Assembly (NCBI RefSeq): GCF_017832355.1
Contig: NZ_JAFIBY010000006.1
Span: forward strand, 186,001-250,000
Direction of reading: 5' to 3'
DNA: 64,000 bases
Origin: Serratia sp. PL17
GTDB lineage: Bacteria > Pseudomonadota > Gammaproteobacteria > Enterobacterales > Enterobacteriaceae
The notes below the pieces were generated by a model. That model searched no databases, was not told the origin of the DNA, and worked only from the letters and a program-made list of their open reading frames with translations. Below are positions 39,336 through 47,953 of this stretch, in pieces (positions within the stretch are counted from its first letter, which is position 1; each line of letters starts with the position of its first letter). Position numbers and translations under genes: made by a program.

Positions 39336-40802
39336 TTACCCGTCTTGCGCAATGCCCGGCGGCAGGCCACTCATCTCGCAGGCTTTGGCACCGACACGCG
39401 CCAACGCCTGGCTGTAACGTGCATTAAACGGATAACAACAGGAGAGTCGCAGCGCATTGCGGTAACGACCGCTGGGAGAGTACAGCGTACCCGGCGTCAG
39501 ACAGATCTGCTCCTCCAGTAACTGGTGGAACAGTGCCACGCTGTCGACCCCGCTCGGGAATTCTACCCAAAAGACAAAGCCGCCTGCAGGCTGCGTGGCT
39601 CGAGTCCCCTGCGGGAAGTGACGTGCGATCAACGCCCGTGCCTCATCCACCTGGGCTGCGTAGCGTTTGCGCAAGTTACGCAGATGATGATCGTAGCCGC
39701 CGGTTTCCAGGAACATCGCCAACGTTTCCGACAGTAACTGTGACTCGGACATCGACGATACCGCCTTCAGTTTGCGCAACGCGTCGTTGAAACGCCCACC
39801 GCTAATCCAGCCGATGCGGAAATCCGGAGCCAGCGTCTTGGTAAAGCTGGAACAAAACAGCACCCAGCCACCACGATCGAAAGACTTCACCGCGGGAGAA
39901 AGTGCCCCCCCGAACTGGATCTCCGCGTATAACCCGTCCTCAATGAGCGGCACCTGATGATCGTTCATCAGCCGCGCCAGGCGTTTTTTCGCCGCCAGCG
40001 GCATGGTGCAGCCCAGCGGATTCTGTACCGTTGGCATGGCAATGACCGCGTTCAGCCGCTTCTCGTTCAGCAGCAGTTCCAGCGCGTCAAGCGACAGCCC
40101 GTGTTGCGGATCGGTTGGGATTTCCAACGCCTTTAGCCCCAGACTGGCCAGCAACGGCAACAGGTAAAAATAGGTCGGCGACTCCAGCCCGACGCAGTCC
40201 CCCGGCTTGGTCGTCACCCGCAGCGCCAGCTGCAGCGCTTCCATACAGCCGTGCGTCAGCGTGATGTCGTTTGGCTCCAGCAACATGCCCAGCGCCATCG
40301 AACGCCGTGTGATCTGCTGGCGCAGCCGCAGGCTCCCCGGCGGCAGCGCGTACTGCCCGATCAGGTTTGGTTGACGGCGCAGTTGCGACGACAGCATCCG
40401 CCCCAACTTGCCGCCGGGATAAAAATCTGAGGTTTGCGGACAGGCAAGCGAAAGGTTGGTGAAGGCCGGATTCTGCTGGGCGGCAAACACGGTGTCGATC
40501 AACGCCAGCACATCGTCCGCCGGAGGCTCTATGCGGTTACTGGTCGGCGAGGCCGCCTTTAACGCCGGTAGGGTGTTGCAGACATAAAAGCCCGACTGCG
40601 GTCGTGCCTCTATCAACCCGCGATCTTCCAATGTGCGGTAAGCCGCCACCACGGTGTTGATACTGACGTTATGGGTCTGCGCGCAGCGGCGCACCGAAGG
40701 TAAACGGCTGCCGGGCAGCAAGGTACCGCGGCGTATGGCTTCCGCCAACGTATCCGCCAGTTGCTGGTAGCGCGTTTCCGGTATTTCATCGAGCAGGGTC
40801 AC
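39336..40802 (-). CDS. MocR-type GntR regulator with aminotransferase domain
   Basis: A 488-residue fusion. The N-terminal GntR winged helix (YQQLADTLAEAIRRGTLLPG; SVRRCAQTHNVSINTVVAAY) binds DNA; the C-terminal part is a fold-type I aminotransferase with the PLP lysine in SSFTKTLAPDFRIGW. MocR proteins use PLP as effector, typically to control amino acid, B6 or GABA genes. No ATG precedes the HTH at a sensible distance; GTG at 40802 has GGAG 7 bases upstream. It is divergent from a LysE-family exporter (139-bp gap), its likely target. Confidence 0.9.
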   Translation of the reverse strand: MTLLDEIPETRYQQLADTLAEAIRRGTLLPGSRLPSVRRCAQTHNVSINTVVAAYRTLEDRGLIEARPQSGFYVCNTLPALKAASPTSNRIEPPADDVLALIDTVFAAQQNPAFTNLSLACPQTSDFYPGGKLGRMLSSQLRRQPNLIGQYALPPGSLRLRQQITRRSMALGMLLEPNDITLTHGCMEALQLALRVTTKPGDCVGLESPTYFYLLPLLASLGLKALEIPTDPQHGLSLDALELLLNEKRLNAVIAMPTVQNPLGCTMPLAAKKRLARLMNDHQVPLIEDGLYAEIQFGGALSPAVKSFDRGGWVLFCSSFTKTLAPDFRIGWISGGRFNDALRKLKAVSSMSESQLLSETLAMFLETGGYDHHLRNLRKRYAAQVDEARALIARHFPQGTRATQPAGGFVFWVEFPSGVDSVALFHQLLEEQICLTPGTLYSPSGRYRNALRLSCCYPFNARYSQALARVGAKACEMSGLPPGIAQDG

Positions 40803-40941
40803 AGTTTGTCTCCAGGCAATGGGTACAGTTTCATATTGCAGAAACTGTACCCATGACAATAGCTTGTTTCTGGTTCTGTCACCATCCGTCCACAGGTTTT
40901 ATGCTGGTTCCTTTGCTCCCGTCCCCTTTAAGGAACCCGTT

Positions 40942-41550
40942 ATGTTGGACTCAGCCTTTATCAGTTATGTCACCGTTATGTCGATTACGCCGGGTCCCAA
41001 CAACCTGCTGCTGGCATCGTCCGGAGTGAACTTTGGCCTGCGCCGCACGCTGCCGATGGTATTTGGCATTAGCGTCGGTTGCGCGGTGCAGCTGGCCCTG
41101 ACCACCACCCTGCTGGCGCTCATCCTGAGTTGGGCCGGTATGATTCGCTTTCCGCTGGCGGTGATCGGCTGTACCTATCTACTCTGGCTATCATGGAAAT
41201 TATTCCAGGCCGCGTCACCGGACGGCAAACAACAGGCGCAACCGATGCGCTTAATCAACGGCGCCCTGTTCCAGGCGGTAAACCCTAAGGCCTGGCTGAT
41301 GGCAATTAACGTGGCTATTCTCTTCACCCCACGCGAAGGGACCAGCCTCAGCCACACGCTGATGATCATTGCCGGTTTTACCGCATTGAACATTCCTTGC
41401 GTATTGGTGTGGGCGATATTGGGCGATCGTCTGCGTGATGCGCTACGGGTGACCTGGAAACTGCGGTTGTTCAATGGCGTAATGGCAGGATTGATGGCAG
41501 CCACGGCGCTGTGGCTGTTATTCGACGAGTGGCGTGCGGCCTTTGCTTAA
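40942..41550 (+). CDS. LysE/RhtB-family amino acid exporter
   Basis: A 202-residue membrane protein with about six hydrophobic helices and the family start SYVTVMSITPGPNNLLLASSG. The LysE/RhtB family exports amino acids or their analogues. The ATG at 40942 has AAGGA 8 bases upstream. It is divergent from a MocR-type regulator, a pairing that often controls amino acid efflux. It ends in a 4-bp convergent overlap with mltR. The substrate is unknown. Confidence 0.9.
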   Translation: MLDSAFISYVTVMSITPGPNNLLLASSGVNFGLRRTLPMVFGISVGCAVQLALTTTLLALILSWAGMIRFPLAVIGCTYLLWLSWKLFQAASPDGKQQAQPMRLINGALFQAVNPKAWLMAINVAILFTPREGTSLSHTLMIIAGFTALNIPCVLVWAILGDRLRDALRVTWKLRLFNGVMAGLMAATALWLLFDEWRAAFA

Positions 41551-42143
41551 CTGCGACCGAGAGGTGAAAGCCGGGAGGGTTGTTTGGCACCGATACCGGC
41601 GATCAAATCGGTCACCGACAGCACCATAGTAGAGCGCAACACCTGCTGGTATCGCTGACGCTGCATGGCGATCAGCGATTCTTCCGCTTCGCCGGGCTGC
41701 AGGAAGGTCGGTACCGGCGGCAGCGCAGCCACGCAGTGCAGTTCGCCAAAGGGCCCGAGGATTTCATCATCGACAAAACGGTATTCCGAGCCGTCGTGGT
41801 TCAGCTCTTCACGCATTGCCATCAGCAGCTCGGCGTCTTCGTACTCATGGCGAGAGATCACGCCCAGCCCATACATCAGCTTCAGACGCACCGACAGTTC
41901 ACCCAGCGGGCCCGCACCGGACAATAGCGGTTCGACGGCATACTTCACCGCATAGTCGTCCTTACGGAACACCTGCACCACCAGCACGTTGAGCGCTTCT
42001 GCCAACAGCTCTACCGCTGCGATCAGAAAACTGCGCACCGTCTTGCCTGCGTTCAGCCTTTCCAGAACCTTATTTTCAAATGCCTGTGCTTCTTCCATCG
42101 TCGCTTTTCGAATGGCGTGGGAGGGGTATGCTGTATCGGTCAC
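41547..42143 (-). CDS. mltR: mannitol operon repressor
   Basis: A 198-residue all-helical repressor matching E. coli MtlR (195 aa): QAFENKVLERLNAGKTVRSF, AVELLAEALNVLV, VFRKDDYAVKYAVEPLL and FGELHCVAALPP. It lowers mtl operon expression, although it has no classical DNA-binding motif. The frame opens at GTG 42143 without a clear ribosome binding site; ATG 42098 is an alternative start. It is the third gene of mtlA-mtlD-mltR, separated from mtlD by a repeat of family 2. Confidence 0.92.
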   Translation of the reverse strand: MTDTAYPSHAIRKATMEEAQAFENKVLERLNAGKTVRSFLIAAVELLAEALNVLVVQVFRKDDYAVKYAVEPLLSGAGPLGELSVRLKLMYGLGVISRHEYEDAELLMAMREELNHDGSEYRFVDDEILGPFGELHCVAALPPVPTFLQPGEAEESLIAMQRQRYQQVLRSTMVLSVTDLIAGIGAKQPSRLSPLGRS

Positions 42144-42182
42144 TAATTTAATACCATAGGCGTTATTGTCGCAGCCAGTTTG

Positions 42183-42247
42183 CGAGCGGACAGCGCGCAG
42201 AATCCGGAGCGTACACGTAGTACATGAGGAATTCGAGCACTGCCCAA
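42183..42247. repeat. intergenic repeat, family 2 (copy 2)
   Basis: CGAGCGGACAGCGCGCAG...GAGCACTGCCCAA aligns with 27743-27808. It lies between mltR and mtlD within the operon, so it is probably transcribed. Confidence 0.65.
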
Positions 42248-42271
42248 CCGTAAAATGGCAAGTAAAATAGC

Positions 42272-43426
42272 CTATTGGCGCTGCATGGCGTTATACATAG
42301 CAATGGCCTGTTCTACAACCTCACTTTCAGCCGGCAGACCGGAAATTTGCGCCAGCGCGGCTTTCGGCCCCAACTCGGCCAACAGTTCTACCAGCTCTTT
42401 TGCCTGCGGATCCTGTTCGCTGCGGTAGCTCATCGCGGCAGCAATGCCCTGAATCAGATTGGCATGCGGTAAGCCATATTCCAGCGTACCGAGCAGAGGT
42501 TTGATCAGACGGTCGCCGGCACTCAATTTACGCAGCGGCTGACGGCCCACACGCTCAACGTCGTCATGCAGGTACGGGTTCTCAAAACGGCTGAGGATTT
42601 TGTCGATGTAAGCAGCGTGCTTGGCAGCATCGAAGCCGTAGCGTTTGATCAACACGGCACCGCTCTCTTCCATCGCGCCTTTTACCACGCGGCGGATCGC
42701 CGGGTCGAGAATGGCATCGCGGATCGTCAGCAAGCCAGCCTGTTGCCCGAGATAAGCCGTGATTGCATGGCCGGTATTGAGCGTAAACAACTTGCGCTCA
42801 ACAAATGCCATTAGGTTATCGGTCAGTTCCATGCCGGCGATCGCCGGTGGTTGGCCTTTGAACTGGGTCTGGTCAACAATCCATTCGCTGAAGGTTTCTA
42901 CCGTCACTTCCAGCGGATCGCTGCTACCCGCTTCCGCCGGCGGCACAATACGGTCAACCGCCGAATCAACGAAGCCAACATGCTGTTCGACCCACGCCTT
43001 ATCTTCCTGCGGCAACACATCGAACACGTGCTGTTTTAACTGGCTGGTGCCACGCACCATGTTCTCGCAGGCAATGATGTTTAGCGGTTGGCTGTTACCC
43101 TGCTGATGACGTTTGCTAAGCCCTTTGGCGATCGTGCCCGCAATTTTAGCCAGGATTTGTGGGCCCACGGCGGTGGTCACGATATCCGCTTCGGCGATCA
43201 ATGCAACCGCCTCGTCACTGCCGCTGTTAACTGCACTGACATTGTTGACCTGTTCGACCCGGGCCTGCTCGCCAACCACGTGAACCTGATAGCTTTTACG
43301 GCTGTTCAGCAGGTCCAGCACCGTCTGGTTAACGTCGGCAAAGGTCAGTTCGGCGTGCGCATCCGCCAACAGCTTGCCGATAAAACCTCGCCCAATATTT
43401 CCCGCACCGAAATGTAATGCTTTCAT
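42272..43426 (-). CDS. mtlD: mannitol-1-phosphate 5-dehydrogenase
   Basis: A 384-residue NAD-dependent dehydrogenase oxidising mannitol 1-phosphate to fructose 6-phosphate. The N-terminal nucleotide-binding motif is [15 protein letters not shown]. The C-terminal domain of the polyol dehydrogenase family holds the catalytic Lys region [19 protein letters not shown]. coli MtlD is 382 residues. AGGTAGG lies upstream of the ATG. It follows mtlA by 61 bp. Confidence 0.97.
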   Translation of the reverse strand: MKALHFGAGNIGRGFIGKLLADAHAELTFADVNQTVLDLLNSRKSYQVHVVGEQARVEQVNNVSAVNSGSDEAVALIAEADIVTTAVGPQILAKIAGTIAKGLSKRHQQGNSQPLNIIACENMVRGTSQLKQHVFDVLPQEDKAWVEQHVGFVDSAVDRIVPPAEAGSSDPLEVTVETFSEWIVDQTQFKGQPPAIAGMELTDNLMAFVERKLFTLNTGHAITAYLGQQAGLLTIRDAILDPAIRRVVKGAMEESGAVLIKRYGFDAAKHAAYIDKILSRFENPYLHDDVERVGRQPLRKLSAGDRLIKPLLGTLEYGLPHANLIQGIAAAMSYRSEQDPQAKELVELLAELGPKAALAQISGLPAESEVVEQAIAMYNAMQRQ

Positions 43427-43487
43427 AGTCCTACCTTTCTAATGTCGAAGGGTGCAGCAAGCTGCACCCCTTAAAATGATTCTGTTA

Positions 43488-45404
43488 TCAGGCTTTTTTG
43501 CCGCCCAGCAGATCCAGCACTTCCTGCACGCTGGTCGTGTTCGCCAGCCGTTCGATGACACCGTCGTCATCCAATGCATTGGTCAGGCTGGTAATCACCT
43601 GGATGTGTTCGTTGTTGCGTGCTGCGATACCGATAACCAACCGCGCCACTTCATCCTCTTCATCACCGAAACGCACACCCTGCGGGTATTGGCAGAACAC
43701 CACACCGGTACGCAATACCCGGTCTTTGGCTTCGATGGTACCGTGCGGTACGGCGATCGACTCACCCAGGTAGGTAGAGGTCAGTTTTTCGCGTTCCAGC
43801 ATCGCCGGGACGTATTCCGGCTCAACGTAGCCGCCTTTGACCAGCTGTTCACCGGCAAAGCGAATCGCCTGCTCTTTGTCGCTGGCCTGTAAGTTAAGGA
43901 ACACGTTGCTTTCACTGAGTCTGAACAGGTTTTGTTCGGACGCCTCAAAGCTATCGTCCAGTGTGCTGATGACTTTCTGCTGGTTATCCGTGGTTTTGTT
44001 AGCGGCCACCAGGCGCTCGGTCAGATCGCTGTACAGCTTGCTGTCGAGGAAGTTGGTCAGCGAAATATGCTGAGCCTGAGGCGCATGGCGCATCGCACGC
44101 TCAGTCAGATCACGGTGGGTGATCACCAGATCGACATCATCCGGCAGGCTGTTGATGGCACTGTTGGTCACCGAAATGTTTTTCAACCCAGCGTCCGCCA
44201 CCTTCTTGCGCAGTACGCCAGCGCCCATCGCACTGGACCCCATACCGGCATCGCAGGCGACGATGATTTTGCGCACCGTCGTCAGATCACCATCTACCGC
44301 TGCGTGTGCCGCTGCACCCCCTTTGGACTGAGACTTCATTTCCTGCATGCGGCGAGTCGCTTCTTCCAGATCATCCTCTTCTTTCACTTTTGACGTTTTC
44401 AGCAGGAACGCTGACACCACGAAGGACACGGCAAAGGCCGCAACCACGGCTGCAATGTTGGCGAAGTAAGCGCCTTTTGGCGTCATTGCCAGCACCGCCA
44501 GGATCGAACCCGGTGAGGCCGGGGACACCAGGCCGCCGTTCAGCATGGTGAGCGTGAATACGCCGGTCATGCCGCCCAGGATTACCGCCAGCAGCAGGCG
44601 TGGATTCATCAGCACGTACGGGAAGTAGATTTCGTGGATACCCCCCAGGAAATGGATGATTGCCGCACCGCCCGCAGACTGCTTGGCACTACCGCGACCA
44701 AAGAACATGTAGGCCATCAGCACGCCCATACCCGGGCCTGGGTTAGCTTCGATCAGGAAGAAGACAGATTTGCCGGCTTCGGTCGCCTGCTGGATGCCCA
44801 GCGGCGAGAAGATGCCGTGGTTGATAGCGTTGTTCAGGAAGAGAATTTTCGCCGGTTCGACGAAGATCGACGCCAGTGGCAGCAGGTTGTTCACCACCAT
44901 CACATGCACGCCGGCTGCCAATAGCTTCGACAGCACTTCGACCAGTGGGCCTATGCCCAAGAAGGCCAGAATTGCCAGCAGCATGCCGATAATGCCGGCA
45001 GAGAAGTTGTTCACCAGCATCTCAAAACCGCTTTTGATCTTGCCGTCTACCCAGCGGTCAAAATGCTTTATCGCCCAGCCACCCAACGGACCCGCAATCA
45101 TCGCGCCGAGGAACATCGGCATGTCAGCACCGACAATCACACCCATGGTGGTGATCGCACCGACCACGCCACCGCGATCGCCACCGACCAACCGGCCACC
45201 GGTGAAACCGATAAGCAACGGCAGCAGATAGGTGATCATTGGGCCAACCAGCTTGGCTAAGGTTTCGTTAGGCAGCCAACCTGTAGGAATGAATAAGGCA
45301 GTGATGATACCCCAGGCGATAAATGCGCCAATGTTGGGCATCACCATGTTGCTTAAGAAGCGGCCAAAGTTTTGAACTTTGACTTTGATGTCTGGTGAAA
45401 ACAT
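43488..45404 (-). CDS. mtlA: mannitol-specific PTS enzyme IICBA
   Basis: A 638-residue permease (E. coli 637) that imports and phosphorylates mannitol. The order is IIC membrane domain (FLSNMVMPNIGAFIAWGIIT onward, about residues 1-340), IIB with the phosphocysteine in IIVACDAGMGSSAMG, and IIA with the phosphohistidine in SIAVPHGTIEAKD. The start at 45404 (MFSPDIKVKVQNFGRF) matches E. coli and has AGGGG upstream; the frame extends another 33 codons without homology. Four CRP-like sites lie upstream. Confidence 0.97.
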   Translation of the reverse strand: MFSPDIKVKVQNFGRFLSNMVMPNIGAFIAWGIITALFIPTGWLPNETLAKLVGPMITYLLPLLIGFTGGRLVGGDRGGVVGAITTMGVIVGADMPMFLGAMIAGPLGGWAIKHFDRWVDGKIKSGFEMLVNNFSAGIIGMLLAILAFLGIGPLVEVLSKLLAAGVHVMVVNNLLPLASIFVEPAKILFLNNAINHGIFSPLGIQQATEAGKSVFFLIEANPGPGMGVLMAYMFFGRGSAKQSAGGAAIIHFLGGIHEIYFPYVLMNPRLLLAVILGGMTGVFTLTMLNGGLVSPASPGSILAVLAMTPKGAYFANIAAVVAAFAVSFVVSAFLLKTSKVKEEDDLEEATRRMQEMKSQSKGGAAAHAAVDGDLTTVRKIIVACDAGMGSSAMGAGVLRKKVADAGLKNISVTNSAINSLPDDVDLVITHRDLTERAMRHAPQAQHISLTNFLDSKLYSDLTERLVAANKTTDNQQKVISTLDDSFEASEQNLFRLSESNVFLNLQASDKEQAIRFAGEQLVKGGYVEPEYVPAMLEREKLTSTYLGESIAVPHGTIEAKDRVLRTGVVFCQYPQGVRFGDEEDEVARLVIGIAARNNEHIQVITSLTNALDDDGVIERLANTTSVQEVLDLLGGKKA

Positions 45405-45536
45405 AAAACACACCCCTATTGTTACGCGCTGACAATAGAGCGCGTGATTATTGTTGTTACGATCCAGCCGTGTTGTTGCTGTATGCGCAATGGACTCTAT
45501 CACGCTGTTTTTACCGCGCGAACTTCACGGATTTTT

Positions 45537-45552
45537 TGTGATTAACATCACA
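45537..45552. promoter_or_regulatory. CRP site 1 (mtlA)
   Basis: TGTGATTAACATCACA matches TGTGA-N6-TCACA exactly. It is the site closest to mtlA, 133 bp before its start. Confidence 0.8.
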
Positions 45553-45580
45553 CAAACACCCCCATAAACAGGTTACTTAT

Positions 45581-45596
45581 AGTGATGCAGCTCACA
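45581..45596. promoter_or_regulatory. CRP site 2 (mtlA)
   Basis: AGTGATGCAGCTCACA, 9 of 10 consensus positions, 44 bp (about four helical turns) from site 1. Confidence 0.7.
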
Positions 45597-45653
45597 TTTA
45601 ATGAGTGTAAAAAAGCCACAACGAGAACAAAATGCGCCTAAAACTCAATTAAA

Positions 45654-45669
45654 TGTGATGCTGGTCACA
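45654..45669. promoter_or_regulatory. CRP site 3 (mtlA)
   Basis: TGTGATGCTGGTCACA, an exact match to the consensus half-sites. Confidence 0.75.
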
Positions 45670-45697
45670 TTTAATTGATGCGTGTTTGTTTTTAAAT

Positions 45698-45713
45698 TGT
45701 GATGTTTATCACA
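45698..45713. promoter_or_regulatory. CRP site 4 (mtlA)
   Basis: TGTGATGTTTATCACA, an exact match to the consensus half-sites, 44 bp from site 3. Confidence 0.75.
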
Positions 45714-45910
45714 ATCTATTTTTCGGTCACTACCGAATCCTGGCTTGGGGGTGGTCTTCCCTGTGAGCATTCATCCCGTCGGGAAATAACGGGGCGATGA
45801 ATGAAAGAAAACTACATGTCGAAAAACGATGATTAATTGAAGTGTAGTACAGAAGCGTCGCGCAAGAAGTGGGCAAGCCGTTGGAAAGACTGGAAGGGAA
45901 TACCTGGAAC

Positions 45911-45948
45911 AGAAAGGCAGAAGCCGGAACATCGGCTTCGGCCTTTCT
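45911..45948 (-). terminator. yiaF terminator
   Basis: AGAAAGGC-AGAAGCCG, loop GAACAT, CGGCTTC-G-GCCTTTCT forms a long hairpin with one mismatch directly after yiaF. Confidence 0.75.
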
Positions 45949-45952
45949 ACAA

Positions 45953-46672
45953 TTACTGGGTCACGCTTGAGACGGTTTTCTGTGCATTCAGTAAATCCTG
46001 CTGCTTGGCCACCAGATTCGACATCATGGTGTTGTACTGCGTCGCCTGCTGGGAAGTACGGAACTGCACGCCGTTATTGTTGAAGCTAACCTGATTACCT
46101 TGGGTACGCAGGAAATCCCCGACCTGAACCAGATCCTGGACGAAACTGGCGGTGGTAGGAATAACCGGCATCAGCGCATTGGCCGGCCCGGTGACAATCT
46201 TGTCATAAGCCTGGTTATATACGGCTTTCAGATCGTCGGGTTGCTTCAGTGCTGCCCGGGCAGTGTCTGCCTGTGACTTCGCCGACTGAATCTGCTGCCC
46301 CAGCAGGTTCAGCGCTCCAACGGACTGCTGCAACGTATCACGTTTGCTCATGTAGTCCTGTGCGGTGCGGATCTGGTTAATCTGATCCAACGCCGGTGTC
46401 AGGCTCGCATCCAATGACTTGGACAATTGCTGGGAAAAACCGACCAAGATGGCGTAATCCCCGGCATAGTTACCGAATTTCTGTTTCTGGTCTTCGCTCA
46501 GCGTCGGGATTTTCGCGCCGCTGCGCATCACCGTATTCTGTAAGTAATCAATAAACGCCTTGCGTTGTTCCGGCTCTTTATCGCCGCAGGCAGTCAGCTG
46601 CATGACCACCAACAATGCCAATACCGGGGCCAACCAACGCGCGAAACTCCTGCTCTGGATCCCTACCGCCAT
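45953..46672 (-). CDS. yiaF: DUF3053-type lipoprotein YiaF
   Basis: A 239-residue lipoprotein. The signal peptide ends in the lipobox MQLTAC (Cys29), and the mature part is predominantly helical and Gln-rich, as in E. coli YiaF (DUF3053). Function is unknown. E. coli yiaF is in the same yiaD-ghrB-yiaF-glyS neighbourhood. The ATG at 46672 has AGGAG 6-7 bases upstream. Confidence 0.85.
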   Translation of the reverse strand: MAVGIQSRSFARWLAPVLALLVVMQLTACGDKEPEQRKAFIDYLQNTVMRSGAKIPTLSEDQKQKFGNYAGDYAILVGFSQQLSKSLDASLTPALDQINQIRTAQDYMSKRDTLQQSVGALNLLGQQIQSAKSQADTARAALKQPDDLKAVYNQAYDKIVTGPANALMPVIPTTASFVQDLVQVGDFLRTQGNQVSFNNNGVQFRTSQQATQYNTMMSNLVAKQQDLLNAQKTVSSVTQ

Positions 46673-46910
46673 GTGACATAACTCCTGTTATAAACCTGCT
46701 TTTTCATCGGACTCCGTCCCTTTTGCTGCACTCCTTGCGCCTATAAGAATAGATCAACTGAGTGCGATCCGATACGCGATTCACCGTTCAGGGGCTATTC
46801 TTCAGTGAAAGGCCCACTTACCAGGCTATGAGCTCGGTGCCAAGAGGCTACTGTGCCGGCTCAGGGGCATGATACACTTTTGTTTCATTTATCACCGGGC
46901 AAAGCTGCGT

Positions 46911-47915
46911 ATGTCATCTTATCAGCCACCCTTGACCATCAGTTCACGCATTCTGCATCTGGTAACCGATGTCGGCGCTCGGCTTGCGCACTTAAAAATG
47001 CAGGCCGAACAAGAGCATGCTTTACGGCTGCGCCGCATCAACCAGATCCGCACTATTCAGGGCTCTCTGGCTATAGAGGGCAATACGTTGAGCGAAGAAC
47101 AGATCACCGCCATCATCGAGGGTAAACGCATTATTGCGCCACCTCGTGATATCCAGGAAGCGCTCAATGCCATTCGTTGCTATGGAAATTTGAGCAACTG
47201 GCATCCCGTGCTAGAAGAGGATTTACTCGCTGCACACCGCGGGCTGATGGAAGGTCTGTTACCGGATGCCGGGCATTATCGCCATGGCGGAGTCGGGGTC
47301 ATGAACGGCAACGTCGTCATTCATATGGCACCGCCGGCTGAACGGGTTTCCCTGTTAATTCGTCAACTGCTGGTCTGGTTAAAAGAGACAGATCTTCCCC
47401 CCCTGATCAGTAGCTGCGTATTTCATTATGAGTTTGAATTTATTCATCCTTTCGCCGACGGCAACGGACGAATGGGCAGGCTGTGGCAAACGCTGATCCT
47501 GTCGCGTTGGGATCCCTTGTTTGTCAACGTACCCGTTGAAAGCCTGGTGCATGACAATCAGTCCGGCTATTACCAGGCCCTGAATAACAGCAACCAGCAG
47601 AGCGACTGTGCCCCCTTTGTCGAGTTTATGCTGGACATGATCTTGCGAGCGCTGGAGCAAAGCCTTACCCCCCAAGTCACCCCCCAAGTCACCCCCCAAG
47701 TCGGTGAGCTATTGGCGATACTGGAAGGGGATTTGTCACGTGAGGAAATTCAACACGCACTGCAACTACAGGACAGGAAATCTTTCCGGGAGCGCTATTT
47801 ACGCCCAGCGTTAAACGCGCAACTGATTGAAATGACATTACCGGAAAAACCCAACAGCCGCCTGCAGAAATACCGGCTCACCGCGCAGGGCAAGGCTTTA
47901 CGTCAGCAGCAATAA
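46911..47915 (+). CDS. Fic-domain AMP transferase with N-terminal inhibitory helix
   Basis: A 334-residue Fic protein. The active-site motif HPFADGNGRMGR starts at His179 and fits the HxFx(D/E)GNGRxxR consensus. An N-terminal S-x-x-x-E-G motif at 52-57 (SLAIEG) is the inhibitory helix of class II Fic proteins, whose Glu blocks the active site until released. Fic enzymes transfer AMP to target proteins. After the Fic fold a 12-bp unit repeated three times encodes TPQVTPQVTPQV (47667-47702), and a C-terminal winged-helix-like region follows (LSREEIQHALQLQDRKSFRE). No separate antitoxin gene is adjacent, consistent with self-inhibition. Confidence 0.88.
   Translation: MSSYQPPLTISSRILHLVTDVGARLAHLKMQAEQEHALRLRRINQIRTIQGSLAIEGNTLSEEQITAIIEGKRIIAPPRDIQEALNAIRCYGNLSNWHPVLEEDLLAAHRGLMEGLLPDAGHYRHGGVGVMNGNVVIHMAPPAERVSLLIRQLLVWLKETDLPPLISSCVFHYEFEFIHPFADGNGRMGRLWQTLILSRWDPLFVNVPVESLVHDNQSGYYQALNNSNQQSDCAPFVEFMLDMILRALEQSLTPQVTPQVTPQVGELLAILEGDLSREEIQHALQLQDRKSFRERYLRPALNAQLIEMTLPEKPNSRLQKYRLTAQGKALRQQQ
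47667..47702 (+). repeat. three perfect 12-bp tandem repeats in the Fic gene
   Basis: ACCCCCCAAGTC occurs three times head to tail, encoding TPQV each time, in frame with the linker between the Fic fold and the C-terminal domain. Loss or gain of a unit would keep the reading frame; slippage in the C-tracts would not. Confidence 0.9.
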
Positions 47916-47939
47916 AAAAGGCGCCCTAAGGCGCCTTTT
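47916..47939. terminator. bidirectional terminator between the Fic gene and glyS
   Basis: AAAAGGCGCC, loop CTAA, GGCGCCTTTT: a perfect 10-bp stem with A/T runs on both sides, between convergent genes. Confidence 0.88.
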
Positions 47940-47953
47940 CCTGACAGGACGGT

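Larger units (their letters stand above)
45405..45910. promoter_or_regulatory. mtlA regulatory region
   Basis: About 500 bp without a gene. It contains four CRP-like palindromes (45537-45552, 45581-45596, 45654-45669, 45698-45713) and an unexplained imperfect hairpin at 45768-45803. The arrangement resembles the multi-CRP mtl operator of E. coli. Confidence 0.75.
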
